Shown here: in pieces, positions 43,469-53,031 of the stretch
Layout: every line of letters starts with the position of its first letter
How positions within the stretch are numbered: position 1 is the stretch's first letter
NCBI GenBank assembly: GCA_965224435.1
Contig: OZ245048.1
Location: 3,844,001 to 3,908,000, forward strand
Origin: JAJRQY01 sp965224435
GTDB lineage: Bacteria; Actinomycetota; Acidimicrobiia; Acidimicrobiales; SZUA-35
Direction of reading: 5' to 3'
Length of the DNA stretch: 64,000 bases
The notes under the pieces: model-generated
What the model was told of the DNA's origin: nothing
Database searches by the model: none
What the model saw: the letters and a program-made list of their open reading frames with translations, nothing else
Translations under genes and position numbers: made by a program

Positions 43469-44139
43469 TCGGACGAATATCTCGTCGAGCCATGCTCATC
43501 ATTGTGGCCATGCTCGTCTTCGCAACACCAGCGATGGCCTCATTGGTTGTCCACAATTTCATGGAAGCAGACATCACCTCGGCTGATGCTTGTTTTGTGA
43601 AAATTGCCGGTGACGACTTCGCTTCTTACACCGGGGCAGGAGCCAACGACCCCCTGTCATCGTTCTCTGACGATGAAACAACCGATCTGATCCAGATCAA
43701 CGGCGCTGACCTGCTGGAAGAGAAGATCACTGTCCGCGGCATGCGAGGCGATCGGGTCATGTACACCGATGTCGTTCGTTATCAGAACAACTGCGACATC
43801 CCCCTGGATGTTCGTCTGGTGACCGATGCAGCGACCGCCACTGGCGATTGGACCGACCGTTCTGCACGCATCTACTTGTCGGCGCTGCCAGCCCCCATCG
43901 GCACCGACCCGGCAGGCCTTGGTCGACCGGGTGTCACTGGCGGTGGATGGGATGTCACGCCAATCGTGGTCGAAGCCGACACGGGAGCAATCCCATCGGG
44001 CAATCAGAGCACCGGAACCGTAACCTTGGCTCCTGGCCAAGAACTCCGTGGAGCCTTTGTTATCTCTGCTGGTGTTAACTCCTCCAACGGATCCGTCGGC
44101 ACCATCAACTGGGTAGCCGAAGCCTCTAACGCAAACTGA
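43465..44139 (+). CDS. secreted hypothetical protein
   Basis: 224 residues with a Sec signal peptide (RRAMLIIVAMLVFATPAMAS, cleavage after AMA). The mature part is beta-rich and acidic, with two cysteines (DACFVKIAG, NNCDIPLDV) and strands such as VTLAPGQELRGAFVISAG near the end. The architecture recalls TasA/camelysin-like or DUF1416-like surface proteins, but I cannot assign it. Last gene of the YihY operon, closed by a strong hairpin terminator. Confidence 0.65.
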   Translation: MIGRISRRAMLIIVAMLVFATPAMASLVVHNFMEADITSADACFVKIAGDDFASYTGAGANDPLSSFSDDETTDLIQINGADLLEEKITVRGMRGDRVMYTDVVRYQNNCDIPLDVRLVTDAATATGDWTDRSARIYLSALPAPIGTDPAGLGRPGVTGGGWDVTPIVVEADTGAIPSGNQSTGTVTLAPGQELRGAFVISAGVNSSNGSVGTINWVAEASNAN

Positions 44140-44188
44140 TCGACTTGGGTTGGCAACAGTCAGCCCAACTAGCTGGAACGTGAGAACA

Positions 44189-44218
44189 AGAAAGCCGGAC
44201 CCGAGGGTCCGGCTTTCT
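44189..44218 (+). terminator. Rho-independent-type terminator
   Basis: Perfect 13-bp stem around AAAGCCGGACC, loop CGAG, GGTCCGGCTTT, with flanking A and T bases extending it. Placed after the YihY operon and before the convergent ferredoxin gene; probably works on both strands. Confidence 0.85.
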
Positions 44219-44299
44219 GCTGTCTATTGAAATGGGCCGACTTCTAGTTCGAACTGCACGGTGTCTGACCGTGAGTCAAATACGTCGGATCAACCAGAG

Positions 44300-44566
44300 C
44301 TACTCGACGTCGATGAAGATGCATTCGCCGGGGCATTCCTCGGCGGATTCGATCACACGTTCGAGTCCATCTTCAGGAATTCGAGCCATGCCTTCGGCTC
44401 CGGCTGGGTTGGCCTCACCGTCAAAGAGCTTCTCAGCATCGAAGTTTTCTGAAGCTTCTTTGACGTAGTAGAGACCATCATCCATGCCGAAGAAGACGTC
44501 AGGTGCGATTTCTGCACAGAGGCCGTCACCGGTGCAGAGATCCTGATCGATCCATACTTTGACCAT
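44300..44566 (-). CDS. small [3Fe-4S]/[4Fe-4S] ferredoxin
   Basis: 88 residues. Cluster ligands are Cys11 and Cys17 in DLCTGDGLCAEIAPDV, with Asp14 in place of the middle Cys, and Cys78 in ECPGECIF. That spacing is typical of single-cluster ferredoxins serving P450s and other redox enzymes in actinobacteria. Asp at position 14 can ligate a fourth iron or leave a [3Fe-4S] cluster. Cytoplasmic electron carrier. No P450 or reductase gene lies beside it. Confidence 0.9.
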   Translation of the reverse strand: MVKVWIDQDLCTGDGLCAEIAPDVFFGMDDGLYYVKEASENFDAEKLFDGEANPAGAEGMARIPEDGLERVIESAEECPGECIFIDVE

Positions 44567-44785
44567 TGGGGGTTACCTTTTTCTCACGAGTTATGCGGAT
44601 ACTGCCTTATCGGCAGCATTCCAGCGGCTATAAGCGTCAATGACGCCCAATCAATCTTAGCCCACCGGTAGCCGGGATCTCGATTCTGTCACAATCGTTT
44701 CTTCTGGAGGTTATGGGAAGGCTTCTAAAGGTTTCGTGCCGCGATGGCCTGAGTCGCCAAGTTCTGTGGTGGGTAGTGTCGTGGC

Positions 44786-46966
44786 GTGAATACAACCTTC
44801 CCCAGGCAATACGCAGCAACACGGCGCTTTACCATGGGGGCACCGCGAACTGTTGCGGTCAGCAAGGACGGGACGCTAGCATTTTTTCTCCGGTCCCAAT
44901 CCTGCGACGATCCAGTCCTGTGCTTGTGGGCGCTGGATATTGGAACGGGTACCGAGCGGCTTCTGGCTGATCCATCCTCACTCGTCTCTTCTACCGGCGA
45001 TGACCTGCCAGCAGCAGAGCTTGCTCGACGAGAACGCGCTCGGGAGAGCGCCAACGGCATCGTTTCCTATTCATTGGATCGGGCAGCACACACGGCAGTC
45101 TTTGCCCTCGGCGGATCACTGTTTCGCGTTGGTATTGCTGATGGAGTGGCTGTGGCCCTTGAGGCCACCGATGATGTCTATGACCCACGAATCAGCCCTG
45201 ACGGAAGCCACGTCGCCTACATAAGCGGCCAATCACTCCGACTCCACTGCCTGGAACCGACTTGCTCCATCCACGGTCCAAGCGCCGACACCCTGTTGAA
45301 GGCTGATGAGCAGCCACTGGTGAGCTGGGGCCGAGCGGAGTTCATCGCTGGCGAAGAAATGAGCCGTACTCGCGGCTATTGGTGGTCACCAAACAGTGAC
45401 GCCCTCCTGGTCACCCGCGTTGATGAATCACCGCTGCAACGTCGCTGGATCAGCGACCCAGCTCATCCCGAACGTGAACCGAATGAGGTGCGCTATCCCG
45501 CGGCCGGAACCGCTAACGCCAACGTCGACCTCGCTCTGGTGACGCTCGATGGGCAGACCTCTGAAGTCAATTGGCAGGAAGGTCGTTTCGAGTACCTGGC
45601 CAATGTGAAATGGGATTCCAGTGGCCCACCTCTGCTGCTTCGCCAGCCCCGGGACCAGCGAAGCCTCTCCATTGCCGAACTGGATCTGCAAACTCTCGCG
45701 GTCAACGAGGTGTACCAAATCCAAGATGATCACTGGGTCGAACTTGTCCCCGGTTCACCAACCCGCTCCAAACATGGTCTGCTCACCGTCGAGGACAGTT
45801 CGGCTGATCTAGACAGTTCGGCTGGCCTGGACAATCGTGTGCTGCGCCTCAACGGCAAGGTGATCAGTCCTTCGGACTTTCAGATGCGCTCCATTATTGC
45901 CGTTCAAGGTGACGAGGTTCTCACCACGGTCTCGATTGATCCGACCGAGATTCATCTCGTGGTGCTATCCCTGGTTGGTGGCGCGCCACGCCACATAACC
46001 AACCAACCCGGGGTCCACCATGGCGTCTCCGGCGGCCAGACCCTGGTGATCACTTCGTCACTCGCCGAGCAATCTCAAACCAGCATCTCGGTGCAGCGCT
46101 GGGATCCGGGAGCGAACGACAACGATGACGAGGGAGCAGACGCCGCCCCTACTCCTGCCAGCATCATCAACCTGGCCGAACAGCCACTACTCCAGGCAAA
46201 ACCCATCTACCTCCGCCTAGGACAGTCCGAGCTGAGTGCTGCCCTCTTCCTGCCCCAAGAACATGATGGCCAAGCTTCCCTTCCCGTTCTGATGGATCCA
46301 TACGGGGGTCCTCACGCCCAGCGTGTACTCAAGACCCAGAACTCCCACCTTGTCTCCCAGTGGTTCGCCGACCAAGGTTTCGCTGTGCTCGTCGTCGACG
46401 GACGCGGAACTCCAGGCCGTGGTCCACGCTTCGAACGAGCTGTCTGGGGAGATCTTGCTCAACCGGTGTTGGACGATCAGCTTGAGGCCCTGGACGCAGC
46501 AGCCGACAGCTATCCGTTCCTTGACCTCAACCGGGTTGGGATCCGTGGCTGGTCCTTCGGTGGCTACCTTGCAGCCCTGGCCGTACTACGCCGGCCCGAC
46601 CGATTTCACGCCGCCGTCGCTGGCGCACCCGTGACCAGTTGGCGTCTATATGACACCCACTACACCGAGCGCTATCTTGGGCACCCTGACACCCATCCAG
46701 AGAATTATGAACGCAGTGATCTCCTTGGTGAAGCCGCTGGCTTGGGGAGCCCTCTCCTGATCATTCATGGCCTCGCCGATGACAATGTCGTGGCCGCTCA
46801 CACACTTTTGTTGTCCTCAGCCCTTCTGGCAGCCGGCCGTCAGCACCAGGTGCTCCCACTTTCCGGGGTCACCCACATGACCCCTCAGGCCGTCGTGGCC
46901 GAGAATCTCCTCCTCCTACAACGTGATTTCCTGCAAGATCATCTTGCTGGATCAAAGGATTCATGA
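44786..46966 (+). CDS. S9 family (DPP4-like) prolyl oligopeptidase
   Basis: 726 residues from GTG 44786. The first ~480 residues are a beta-propeller of the DPP IV type (SPDGSHVAYISG; RTRGYWWSPNSDALLVTRVD). The alpha/beta hydrolase domain carries GIRGWSFGGYLAALAVLRRP (nucleophile Ser in WSFGG), the Asp in LIIHGLADDNV and the His in GVTHMT. The double-Glu-like element EEMSRTRGYWW matches the amino-terminal-binding Glu pair of dipeptidyl peptidases. No signal peptide, so cytoplasmic peptide breakdown. It overlaps rsgA by four bases. Confidence 0.9.
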   Translation: MNTTFPRQYAATRRFTMGAPRTVAVSKDGTLAFFLRSQSCDDPVLCLWALDIGTGTERLLADPSSLVSSTGDDLPAAELARRERARESANGIVSYSLDRAAHTAVFALGGSLFRVGIADGVAVALEATDDVYDPRISPDGSHVAYISGQSLRLHCLEPTCSIHGPSADTLLKADEQPLVSWGRAEFIAGEEMSRTRGYWWSPNSDALLVTRVDESPLQRRWISDPAHPEREPNEVRYPAAGTANANVDLALVTLDGQTSEVNWQEGRFEYLANVKWDSSGPPLLLRQPRDQRSLSIAELDLQTLAVNEVYQIQDDHWVELVPGSPTRSKHGLLTVEDSSADLDSSAGLDNRVLRLNGKVISPSDFQMRSIIAVQGDEVLTTVSIDPTEIHLVVLSLVGGAPRHITNQPGVHHGVSGGQTLVITSSLAEQSQTSISVQRWDPGANDNDDEGADAAPTPASIINLAEQPLLQAKPIYLRLGQSELSAALFLPQEHDGQASLPVLMDPYGGPHAQRVLKTQNSHLVSQWFADQGFAVLVVDGRGTPGRGPRFERAVWGDLAQPVLDDQLEALDAAADSYPFLDLNRVGIRGWSFGGYLAALAVLRRPDRFHAAVAGAPVTSWRLYDTHYTERYLGHPDTHPENYERSDLLGEAAGLGSPLLIIHGLADDNVVAAHTLLLSSALLAAGRQHQVLPLSGVTHMTPQAVVAENLLLLQRDFLQDHLAGSKDS

Positions 46967-48096
46967 CCGACGATCTTGCCCTCCTCACGCCCGATCTCAA
47001 GTCATTGGGCTGGGATGACGAGCTTGAGGAGTGGGCAGCTCAGGCCGGACAATCAGACGACTCCGACGGATCCACCGGCCCCCTGCTCAGTCGGGGCCGA
47101 ATTGCCCGGACCAGTCGCGGGTTCTGCTTGGTCTTCACCGGCGGCGAAGCAGTACTGGCAGCGTCAAGCTCCATACGTTCAACCACCGGTCTTGCTCCTT
47201 CCACTGGTGACTTTGTCACCGTGGTGGAGCATCCAGAAGATGGACCGTCCATTGGCCAGATCGCTCCACGGCGAACAGCGCTCAGTCGGCGGGCCCCAGG
47301 ACGAGTTCCAGAGCCTCAGATTCTGGCCAGCAATATCGACGACATCTTTGTCATGCACGGCCTGGATAGGCCACTAAACCTGCGACGGATTGAACGTCAG
47401 CTGGTGATCTCCTGGGATAGTGGTGCCCGCCCAATTATTTTGCTGACCAAGGCTGACGAAGTAGACCATGAGGCCGAGGCCATTGCGTCCGTTCAACGCG
47501 CAGCCCCCGATGTCGAGATCATTGCCACCTCAACCATCACTGGCCAAAATCTTGACCGGGTTCGAGAGCTGCTCACTGGGACACGCACAATTGCGCTGAT
47601 CGGCCTGTCCGGAATCGGCAAGTCAACGCTGGTGAATGAGCTTTCCGATGGGGTGGTGCAGCGAACCGGTGAGGTCCGGGCCACTGACCGTCGCGGCAGG
47701 CACACCACGGTCACCCGAGACCTGATCCCTCTGCCACACGGTGGCATTGTCATCGACACTCCAGGCATTCGAGAAGTCGGCCTCTGGCAGAGCCACATGG
47801 GGTTGGCCAAGACTTTCCCCGAGATCGCCCAAGCGATTGAGAACTGCCGGTTTGCCGACTGTGAGCACCATGCCGAACCGGGATGTGCTGTCTCCGCCGC
47901 CAGAATGAATGGCCTGATTGAGGACCGCCGTCTGGAGCACTGGCAAGACCTTCATGGTGAACTCAAGCTCCAAGATGAGCAGCTGGAAGACTTTGCTCGC
48001 CGAGCGGAGTCGCGCAGTCGAGCAGACGTTCAAGGTCGTCGAGACGGCGAACGCAAGAAAGGTCGGAAGTCGGGGAAGAGACGAAAGGGCAAATGA
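46963..48096 (+). CDS. rsgA: ribosome small-subunit GTPase RsgA
   Basis: 377 residues with the circularly permuted GTPase order. After an OB-fold (residues ~35-110), the G4 motif (LLTKADEVD) comes before G1 (GLSGIGKSTLVNEL) and G3 (IVIDTPGIREVGLW). The zinc-binding end has the Cys-x5-Cys-x4-His-Cys spacing (NCRFADCEHHAEPGCAV). RsgA checks late 30S subunit maturation and couples it to GTP hydrolysis. ATGA overlap with the peptidase gene and with the next frame. The basic C-terminal tail (RRDGERKKGRKSGKRRKGK) is typical. Confidence 0.93.
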   Translation: MTDDLALLTPDLKSLGWDDELEEWAAQAGQSDDSDGSTGPLLSRGRIARTSRGFCLVFTGGEAVLAASSSIRSTTGLAPSTGDFVTVVEHPEDGPSIGQIAPRRTALSRRAPGRVPEPQILASNIDDIFVMHGLDRPLNLRRIERQLVISWDSGARPIILLTKADEVDHEAEAIASVQRAAPDVEIIATSTITGQNLDRVRELLTGTRTIALIGLSGIGKSTLVNELSDGVVQRTGEVRATDRRGRHTTVTRDLIPLPHGGIVIDTPGIREVGLWQSHMGLAKTFPEIAQAIENCRFADCEHHAEPGCAVSAARMNGLIEDRRLEHWQDLHGELKLQDEQLEDFARRAESRSRADVQGRRDGERKKGRKSGKRRKGK

Positions 48097-48146
48097 GGTG
48101 CCATACTCTGCTCGAGACGATTCATTTTGGACAAGAGGGAGACGCG

Positions 48147-48593
48147 ATGGTCGCCGGGGTCTGGGCACAGAAGATGACGCCACAAGCAAGGTCGAACGAG
48201 ATGGCTGAGCAAAACAAGCGAACGCGATCCAGACGTATCGTGGCCGCTACTGCTGTCGGACTTCTGTTCCTGGCCAGCTGCGGCCGTTCCGGTGCCTCGG
48301 ACGGGGCATCGGCGACCACCACATCGCTGCTCGTGACTACCCTGCCCGTGACGACAGCGACCACAGCACCACCAACGACGGCACCGCAACAGCTGACCTA
48401 TCTGGTTCAGTCTGGCGATTCGCTTTCCATCATTGCCGAACGGTTCGGAGTGAGCACGAAGGAACTGGCGGACTTCAACGCCATCACCGACTCCGACACC
48501 ATCAAGATTGGCCAAGAGCTCACCATCCCGCCGACCACTCAGGCTCCGCCAACAACTGTTGCCAGCGACGACGCCGAGACAACCACCACCTAA
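48147..48593 (+). CDS. LysM-domain lipoprotein
   Basis: 148 residues from ATG 48147, chosen for its GAGGGAG ribosome-binding site; ATG 48201 would also give a valid lipoprotein. The signal (RRIVAATAVGLLFLASCGRS) has the lipobox LASC. A long Thr/Pro linker follows, then one LysM domain (YLVQSGDSLSIIAERFGVST, ELADFNAITDSDTIKIGQEL) that should bind peptidoglycan or chitin-like glycans. Its C-terminal tail is again Thr-rich. Immediately downstream of rsgA. Confidence 0.85.
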   Translation: MVAGVWAQKMTPQARSNEMAEQNKRTRSRRIVAATAVGLLFLASCGRSGASDGASATTTSLLVTTLPVTTATTAPPTTAPQQLTYLVQSGDSLSIIAERFGVSTKELADFNAITDSDTIKIGQELTIPPTTQAPPTTVASDDAETTTT

Positions 48594-48796
48594 CGCGCCA
48601 AGGCTTGCTCTCTAAATCGGATCCTCGCCGATACAGCCCACCCGGGTGACAATCTCAAAGTCAGGCAGAATGTCAAGGATCGACTCGCTCAGCGTTTGAT
48701 CCCCTTGATCTGGAGCGAGTCAGAACTCCTAGTCCACGGTGAGGTTGATCCTGACGCTCTCGGTTGCGGTCAACACAAGACTTTCTTCGAGCTCAC

Positions 48797-48824
48797 TAGC
48801 ATTTCATGCTAGCATCTCGTGCTA
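48797..48824. promoter_or_regulatory. nested operator of the toxin-antitoxin unit
   Basis: Two copies of TAGCA-N5-TGCTA overlap (48797-48811 and 48810-48824), forming adjacent palindromes that end on the antitoxin start codon. Ribbon-helix-helix antitoxins usually bind such paired half-sites, so autorepression is expected. Confidence 0.65.
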
Positions 48825-49033
48825 TGACTATGACTCGAACAACGTTCAGTCTCGACGAGTCCCTCGCTGACCAGGCCCGCAGACTTGGCGTCAACGTCTC
48901 GGCCGCAGCGCGCGACGGGGTGGCTGCAGCGGTTCGATCAGCGCTTGCCGAAGCCGACCGAGGCGCATACACCAAGACGCCGGAGACCATTGACGGATTC
49001 TGGGGCGAAAGCGAAGCTTGGGGTGATGAGTGA
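48824..49033 (+). CDS. ribbon-helix-helix antitoxin of a MazF-type pair
   Basis: 69 residues from ATG 48824 (the next ATG at 48830 is equally possible). The N-terminus MTRTTFSLDESLADQARRLG fits the DNA-binding strand and helix of RHH antitoxins. The C-terminal tail DGFWGESEAWGDE is acidic and probably wraps the toxin. It is preceded by the nested operator and overlaps the toxin gene by four bases. Confidence 0.8.
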   Translation: MTMTRTTFSLDESLADQARRLGVNVSAAARDGVAAAVRSALAEADRGAYTKTPETIDGFWGESEAWGDE

Positions 49034-49338
49034 ATCGAGGCGAAGTGTGGCTGGCTGCCGTCGGCACAAAGCGACGGCCCGTGTTGGTTCTCACACGACC
49101 CGAGGTGCTCGATGTCCGCGCTCTCGTCACCGTCGCAGAAATCAGCACATCGGCTCGCGGCCTTGCAGCTGAGGTCGACATCGACCACAACTCGACCGGT
49201 CTCGATCGAGAATCGGTGGTGAACTGCGACGGCCTCCACACCATCGACCAGACGACGCTCACCACCTATATCGGCGACGTTGACAATAAGACGATGGATC
49301 GGGTCTGCTCGGCACTCAGCTACGCGCTCGGGTGTTGA
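49030..49338 (+). CDS. MazF/PemK-family endoribonuclease toxin
   Basis: 102 residues from GTG 49030 overlapping the antitoxin stop. MNRGEVWLAAVGTKRRPVLV is the family start, with the basic loop KRRPVLVL. Later elements are TVAEISTSARGLAAEV and ESVVNCDGLHTIDQTTLTTY, with the usual conserved Ser/Thr positions. MazF toxins cut single-stranded RNA at short motifs. Slightly short but complete. Pair stands between the LysM gene and the convergent cyclase gene. Confidence 0.87.
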   Translation: MNRGEVWLAAVGTKRRPVLVLTRPEVLDVRALVTVAEISTSARGLAAEVDIDHNSTGLDRESVVNCDGLHTIDQTTLTTYIGDVDNKTMDRVCSALSYALGC

Positions 49339-49353
49339 CATAGGCCGAGCTGG

Positions 49354-52300
49354 TTAGGAAGAAGCGGGCTCGACTGTTTCGGATGGCTTGTTGAGTGACC
49401 AGACTCCGCGCCACCCGTCGGGATCGACATCAGCTGCTCGAAGCGCGGCTTCTGCCTTCTCCAAGTCATTGCGGCCAAGAACCCCACCGGCAAGATCAAT
49501 CATGAGCGGAGTAAGCAGATCGTCGGTTTCTCCGACAATCGAGCGAGCTGCTCCGAGCTGATGATCGATCCCAGAAGCATCAGACAAGATGCCATCGCGC
49601 ACCGCTAAAGCCAGGTGAGCAAAGACGCGATCTAGATAAGTGGAGGTGCCATCTATGACACGACGGGCTTGCTCTTCAGCAGCCAGTAGGTCGCCTCCGG
49701 CAGCCGCAATCATGGCCGATACCGCCAACGCATAGGAGTTGTAGTCGTCGACTCCAGACTCGCTCTCGTCTTCGTCAATCCAATGAAGCTGCTGTTCTGC
49801 TTCCTCCAAGGCTCCCCGCTGCAACAGAGCAAGAGCAAGCGAGACTGAGAGATCTCTGGCTCCGAGCAATTCCATGTCGCCCTGGTCCTCATCAAATCGA
49901 GCTGCCCATCGAATGACTCGCTCAGACTCGCCCAACCTCGCGGCTGAGGAACAGTTGGCGATGACGGCTCTGCGACTGGCTTCGTCGTCGCGCTCACGCT
50001 CAGCCATGTTGTAGGCCATCTCCAGTGCTGCAGTTCCCTCAACGACGCGCTTGCGCGAGACCAGGGCCCGACCCTCAACGGTCTTGCCGTCAACAACAAG
50101 CCCGATGTCTTGCGCCCGCTCTCCAACCGTCTGGCTCTGCCGTGCCACCTCAAGGGCCCGGTAGGCGTGTCCCTCCCAAAGCTCAAGGGAGCCGAGCAGG
50201 GTCAAGATGATCGCCTCTGCCCAATCATCACCTCGACGCCGGGTCTCGGGAAGCACGGTGTCAATGAGGCTGCGAGCTCGATCCCATTCGCCCAGGTGGA
50301 AGGCGACCCAGGCGGCGAGGCCCTGGGTCCAAGCCAGGCCACCGCGATCGCCAAGCTCGATGAAAATTTCCTCGGCCACCTTGATAAGCCGCTTCGCTTC
50401 TCGAACTCTGCCGACCCGAAACATGAACCACGCAAGGCTCTGCAGGGCCCATCCTTCTTCTCGTTGTTCACCGCTTTCCCTGGCGACTCGCACCGCCTCT
50501 TCTAGGGCGGCAGCTGCTGTCTCGGTGTCGCTGCGGAAGACTTCTGCCAAACCGAGCAGCCTGAGAGCCAACGACTGTTGTTCGTGATCTCCAAGCTCAT
50601 GCAGCCGATCAGCAGCCTCAGCCAGCCGCTCAACTGCCTGGTCAAGATCACCGGCCTTGCGATCGATGTCACCGCGAACCAGCAGGCCTTTGGCCGCCAG
50701 AAGCTCGTCGTCTGCAACGATGCCATCCAGCCGATCAAGATCATTGCGACAGCCGGCAATGTCTCGTACCTCACAGCGGGCCTTGGCCCGTCCGTACAAG
50801 AACTGCGACTTGATTGGGTCTAACGAGACCAGATCCAGACCTGCGGAATACCAGCGCTCTGCTTCGACAGGTTCGTCAGCGTCAAGGGCGCGGCGGCCGG
50901 CCTCTGCCAACCAATGGAGGGCACGATCAGTGACATAGTCCCGATCAAGACCAGCAACATTCGTGAGTTCGCGGGTGAGTTGGGCTGCCTGGCGATAGTG
51001 ATCAGCGATAACCACAACAGCTGAATTTCGAGGCTCACCAACGGCAACTGCCTTCTCCAGGTACCGAGCAATGCCTTCGTGGCTCTGGGCACGCACCGTC
51101 TTGGTCAGCGTGCCATAAGCAACATCACGAATCATGTCCGATCGAAACTCATAGCGCTGGCCAGAGATCTTGATCAGATCGTCATTGGTAAGCTTTGTCA
51201 GCTCCTCAGAAATGCTTTCATACCCAATCGAGTTCTTCAGCATCATCCGCAAACCTTCAACCGGACCGGAACGTCCAAGGACCGATGCTGCTTCCAGCAC
51301 CGCCCGAGTCCGAGAGTCCAGCTGGTCCAGCCGAGCTGCGACAAGTCCACGCAGGCTGTCTGGCATCGAGCCAAGCCGACCCGAGCCCATCTCGGCGACA
51401 ACTTCGCTCTCTTCGCCCTTGCGCTGGTGGGTAACGAATTCGGCTAGTTCTTCCAGGAAGAACGGGTTGCCTCCGCTTCGTTCAACCAGTTCGGCCGACA
51501 CATCATCGGGAAGGTCAACTCCGAGTTGGGCCAGTAGGGCCCGTGATGAATCATCATCCAGGGGGCCAAGCTGAAGAACCAACGACCCATGGCGACCCTG
51601 AGGCAGCTCAAGAGTCTCCGCTGTGCGAGCCGTCATCAAGATGATGAGCTGGGACTGGCAATGCTCGCTCAACATGTGGCCAACCAGGTCCCAGATTGGT
51701 TCGCCAGCCCAGTGCATGTCGTTAAGCATGATGACGACTGGTCGGCGTTGAAGTTCGGCTTCCAGCAATCGCGCCATAGCTAGAGTGACTTCGGCCCGGT
51801 TGTTCGTGCCATCACCACCTCGAAGTGGGGTCTCATACCCCAATGCGTGCATGAGCGCAGTCACCGTTCGAGGAAGGTCCGGGACGACCTTCACTGCCAG
51901 ATGCGAAGGCAGCGAGTTGGTCAGAATGGCGCGTGCTTCTTCCTCCGAAGCGTCATAAGAGATGAAGAAGGCAGATCGGACAATGTCACCAATTGGCCAC
52001 CAGACGTTGGCCTCGCCATAGGGCAAGGCACGCCCCGCGAACACTTGTGCTCCCCAGTGATTGGCGATCAGGTTGGCGGCTTCTCGTGCCACCCGGGCTT
52101 TGCCCATACCTGCTTCACCCAGGATGAGGGTTGACTGGGCTCGCTTGAGTTCGATCGCGGCACGAGCCTGCGCAAACAGCAAGTCCAGCTCATAATCGCG
52201 ACCAACGAAATCGGTTGACGGACGAGTGCGCATGCCGGGCGGCCGGGTCGCTCGAAGCACCATCCAAGTCTCGATGCCTTCCTCTTTCCCGCGAGCTTCC

Positions 52301-52872
52301 AGGATTCCGACCTGGCTAAAGGAGATTGACTCACGGGTGGCCAGATAGGTGGCCTGACCGACAAGGACTCGACCAGGTTCGGCCAAACCTTCCAACCGTG
52401 AAGCAGAGTTCATGACGTCGCCCATGGCGGTGTAGTCACCACCTGCAGAGGAGGTTCCGACCAGGACTTCACCGGTATTGATACCGATTCGCATCCGAAT
52501 CTGATGGCCAGAATCATCACTCATGTTCTTGAGTGACTGCTGCATCCGAAGGCCGGCACGCACTGCCCGTTCAGCGTCATCCTCATGAGCGATAGGGGCT
52601 CCGAAAAGGGCGACGATGGCGTCACCGAGCACCTTGTCGACCACACCTCCAAAGGCCGTTATGTCGCGGGCGAGACGCTCAAAACAGCGATCTACGAGGC
52701 GTTTGACGTCTTCCGGATCCATGGATTCCGAGAGCGAAGTGAAGCCGACAATATCGGCGAATAGCACCGTGATAACACGGCGTTCTTCGTCGCTTCCAGC
52801 CGTTGAGGTTCCACAACTGGGACAGAAGCGAGCACCGGTGGGAATCGATATCCCACACGAAGTACAAAGCAC
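49354..52872 (-). CDS. class III adenylate/guanylate cyclase fused to AAA/STAND ATPase and TPR region
   Basis: About 1172 residues; GTG 52872 is chosen because a zinc ribbon (LCTSCGISIPTGARFCPSCG) follows at once. The frame is open to 52914. Cyclase: VITVLFADIVGFTSLSESMD and VVDKVLGDAIVALFG (metal Asp residues and the base-selecting Lys), with VMNSASRLEGLAEPGRVLVG (catalytic Asn and Arg). Then a STAND/AAA module with a P-loop LGEAGMGKARVARE and PVVIMLNDMHWAG, and long TPR-like helical repeats to the end. The P-loop has Ala after Lys instead of Ser/Thr. Likely a cytoplasmic signalling protein; nucleotide product not known. Confidence 0.88.
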   Translation of the reverse strand: MLCTSCGISIPTGARFCPSCGTSTAGSDEERRVITVLFADIVGFTSLSESMDPEDVKRLVDRCFERLARDITAFGGVVDKVLGDAIVALFGAPIAHEDDAERAVRAGLRMQQSLKNMSDDSGHQIRMRIGINTGEVLVGTSSAGGDYTAMGDVMNSASRLEGLAEPGRVLVGQATYLATRESISFSQVGILEARGKEEGIETWMVLRATRPPGMRTRPSTDFVGRDYELDLLFAQARAAIELKRAQSTLILGEAGMGKARVAREAANLIANHWGAQVFAGRALPYGEANVWWPIGDIVRSAFFISYDASEEEARAILTNSLPSHLAVKVVPDLPRTVTALMHALGYETPLRGGDGTNNRAEVTLAMARLLEAELQRRPVVIMLNDMHWAGEPIWDLVGHMLSEHCQSQLIILMTARTAETLELPQGRHGSLVLQLGPLDDDSSRALLAQLGVDLPDDVSAELVERSGGNPFFLEELAEFVTHQRKGEESEVVAEMGSGRLGSMPDSLRGLVAARLDQLDSRTRAVLEAASVLGRSGPVEGLRMMLKNSIGYESISEELTKLTNDDLIKISGQRYEFRSDMIRDVAYGTLTKTVRAQSHEGIARYLEKAVAVGEPRNSAVVVIADHYRQAAQLTRELTNVAGLDRDYVTDRALHWLAEAGRRALDADEPVEAERWYSAGLDLVSLDPIKSQFLYGRAKARCEVRDIAGCRNDLDRLDGIVADDELLAAKGLLVRGDIDRKAGDLDQAVERLAEAADRLHELGDHEQQSLALRLLGLAEVFRSDTETAAAALEEAVRVARESGEQREEGWALQSLAWFMFRVGRVREAKRLIKVAEEIFIELGDRGGLAWTQGLAAWVAFHLGEWDRARSLIDTVLPETRRRGDDWAEAIILTLLGSLELWEGHAYRALEVARQSQTVGERAQDIGLVVDGKTVEGRALVSRKRVVEGTAALEMAYNMAERERDDEASRRAVIANCSSAARLGESERVIRWAARFDEDQGDMELLGARDLSVSLALALLQRGALEEAEQQLHWIDEDESESGVDDYNSYALAVSAMIAAAGGDLLAAEEQARRVIDGTSTYLDRVFAHLALAVRDGILSDASGIDHQLGAARSIVGETDDLLTPLMIDLAGGVLGRNDLEKAEAALRAADVDPDGWRGVWSLNKPSETVEPASS

Positions 52873-53031
52873 GAGCCGCAGTCTAAGAGGTCCAAGGTCA
52901 AGAGACGGGCCCAATCACGAATGCAGGCTCGGGTCGCGATGATTTCTCCGATCCAGGTCATCCTTACCGCAAACAAGGTCATCCTTGAGGGGGACGACTG
53001 ACAAGCGAGAAGAGGCTACGTTTCACTGATA

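Noticed and set aside
48612..48722. Short minus-strand frame ending in ILDILPDFEIVTRVGCIGED
   Set aside because: It looks like a possible gene remnant, but only about 35 codons are open and there is no start signal; too little to call.
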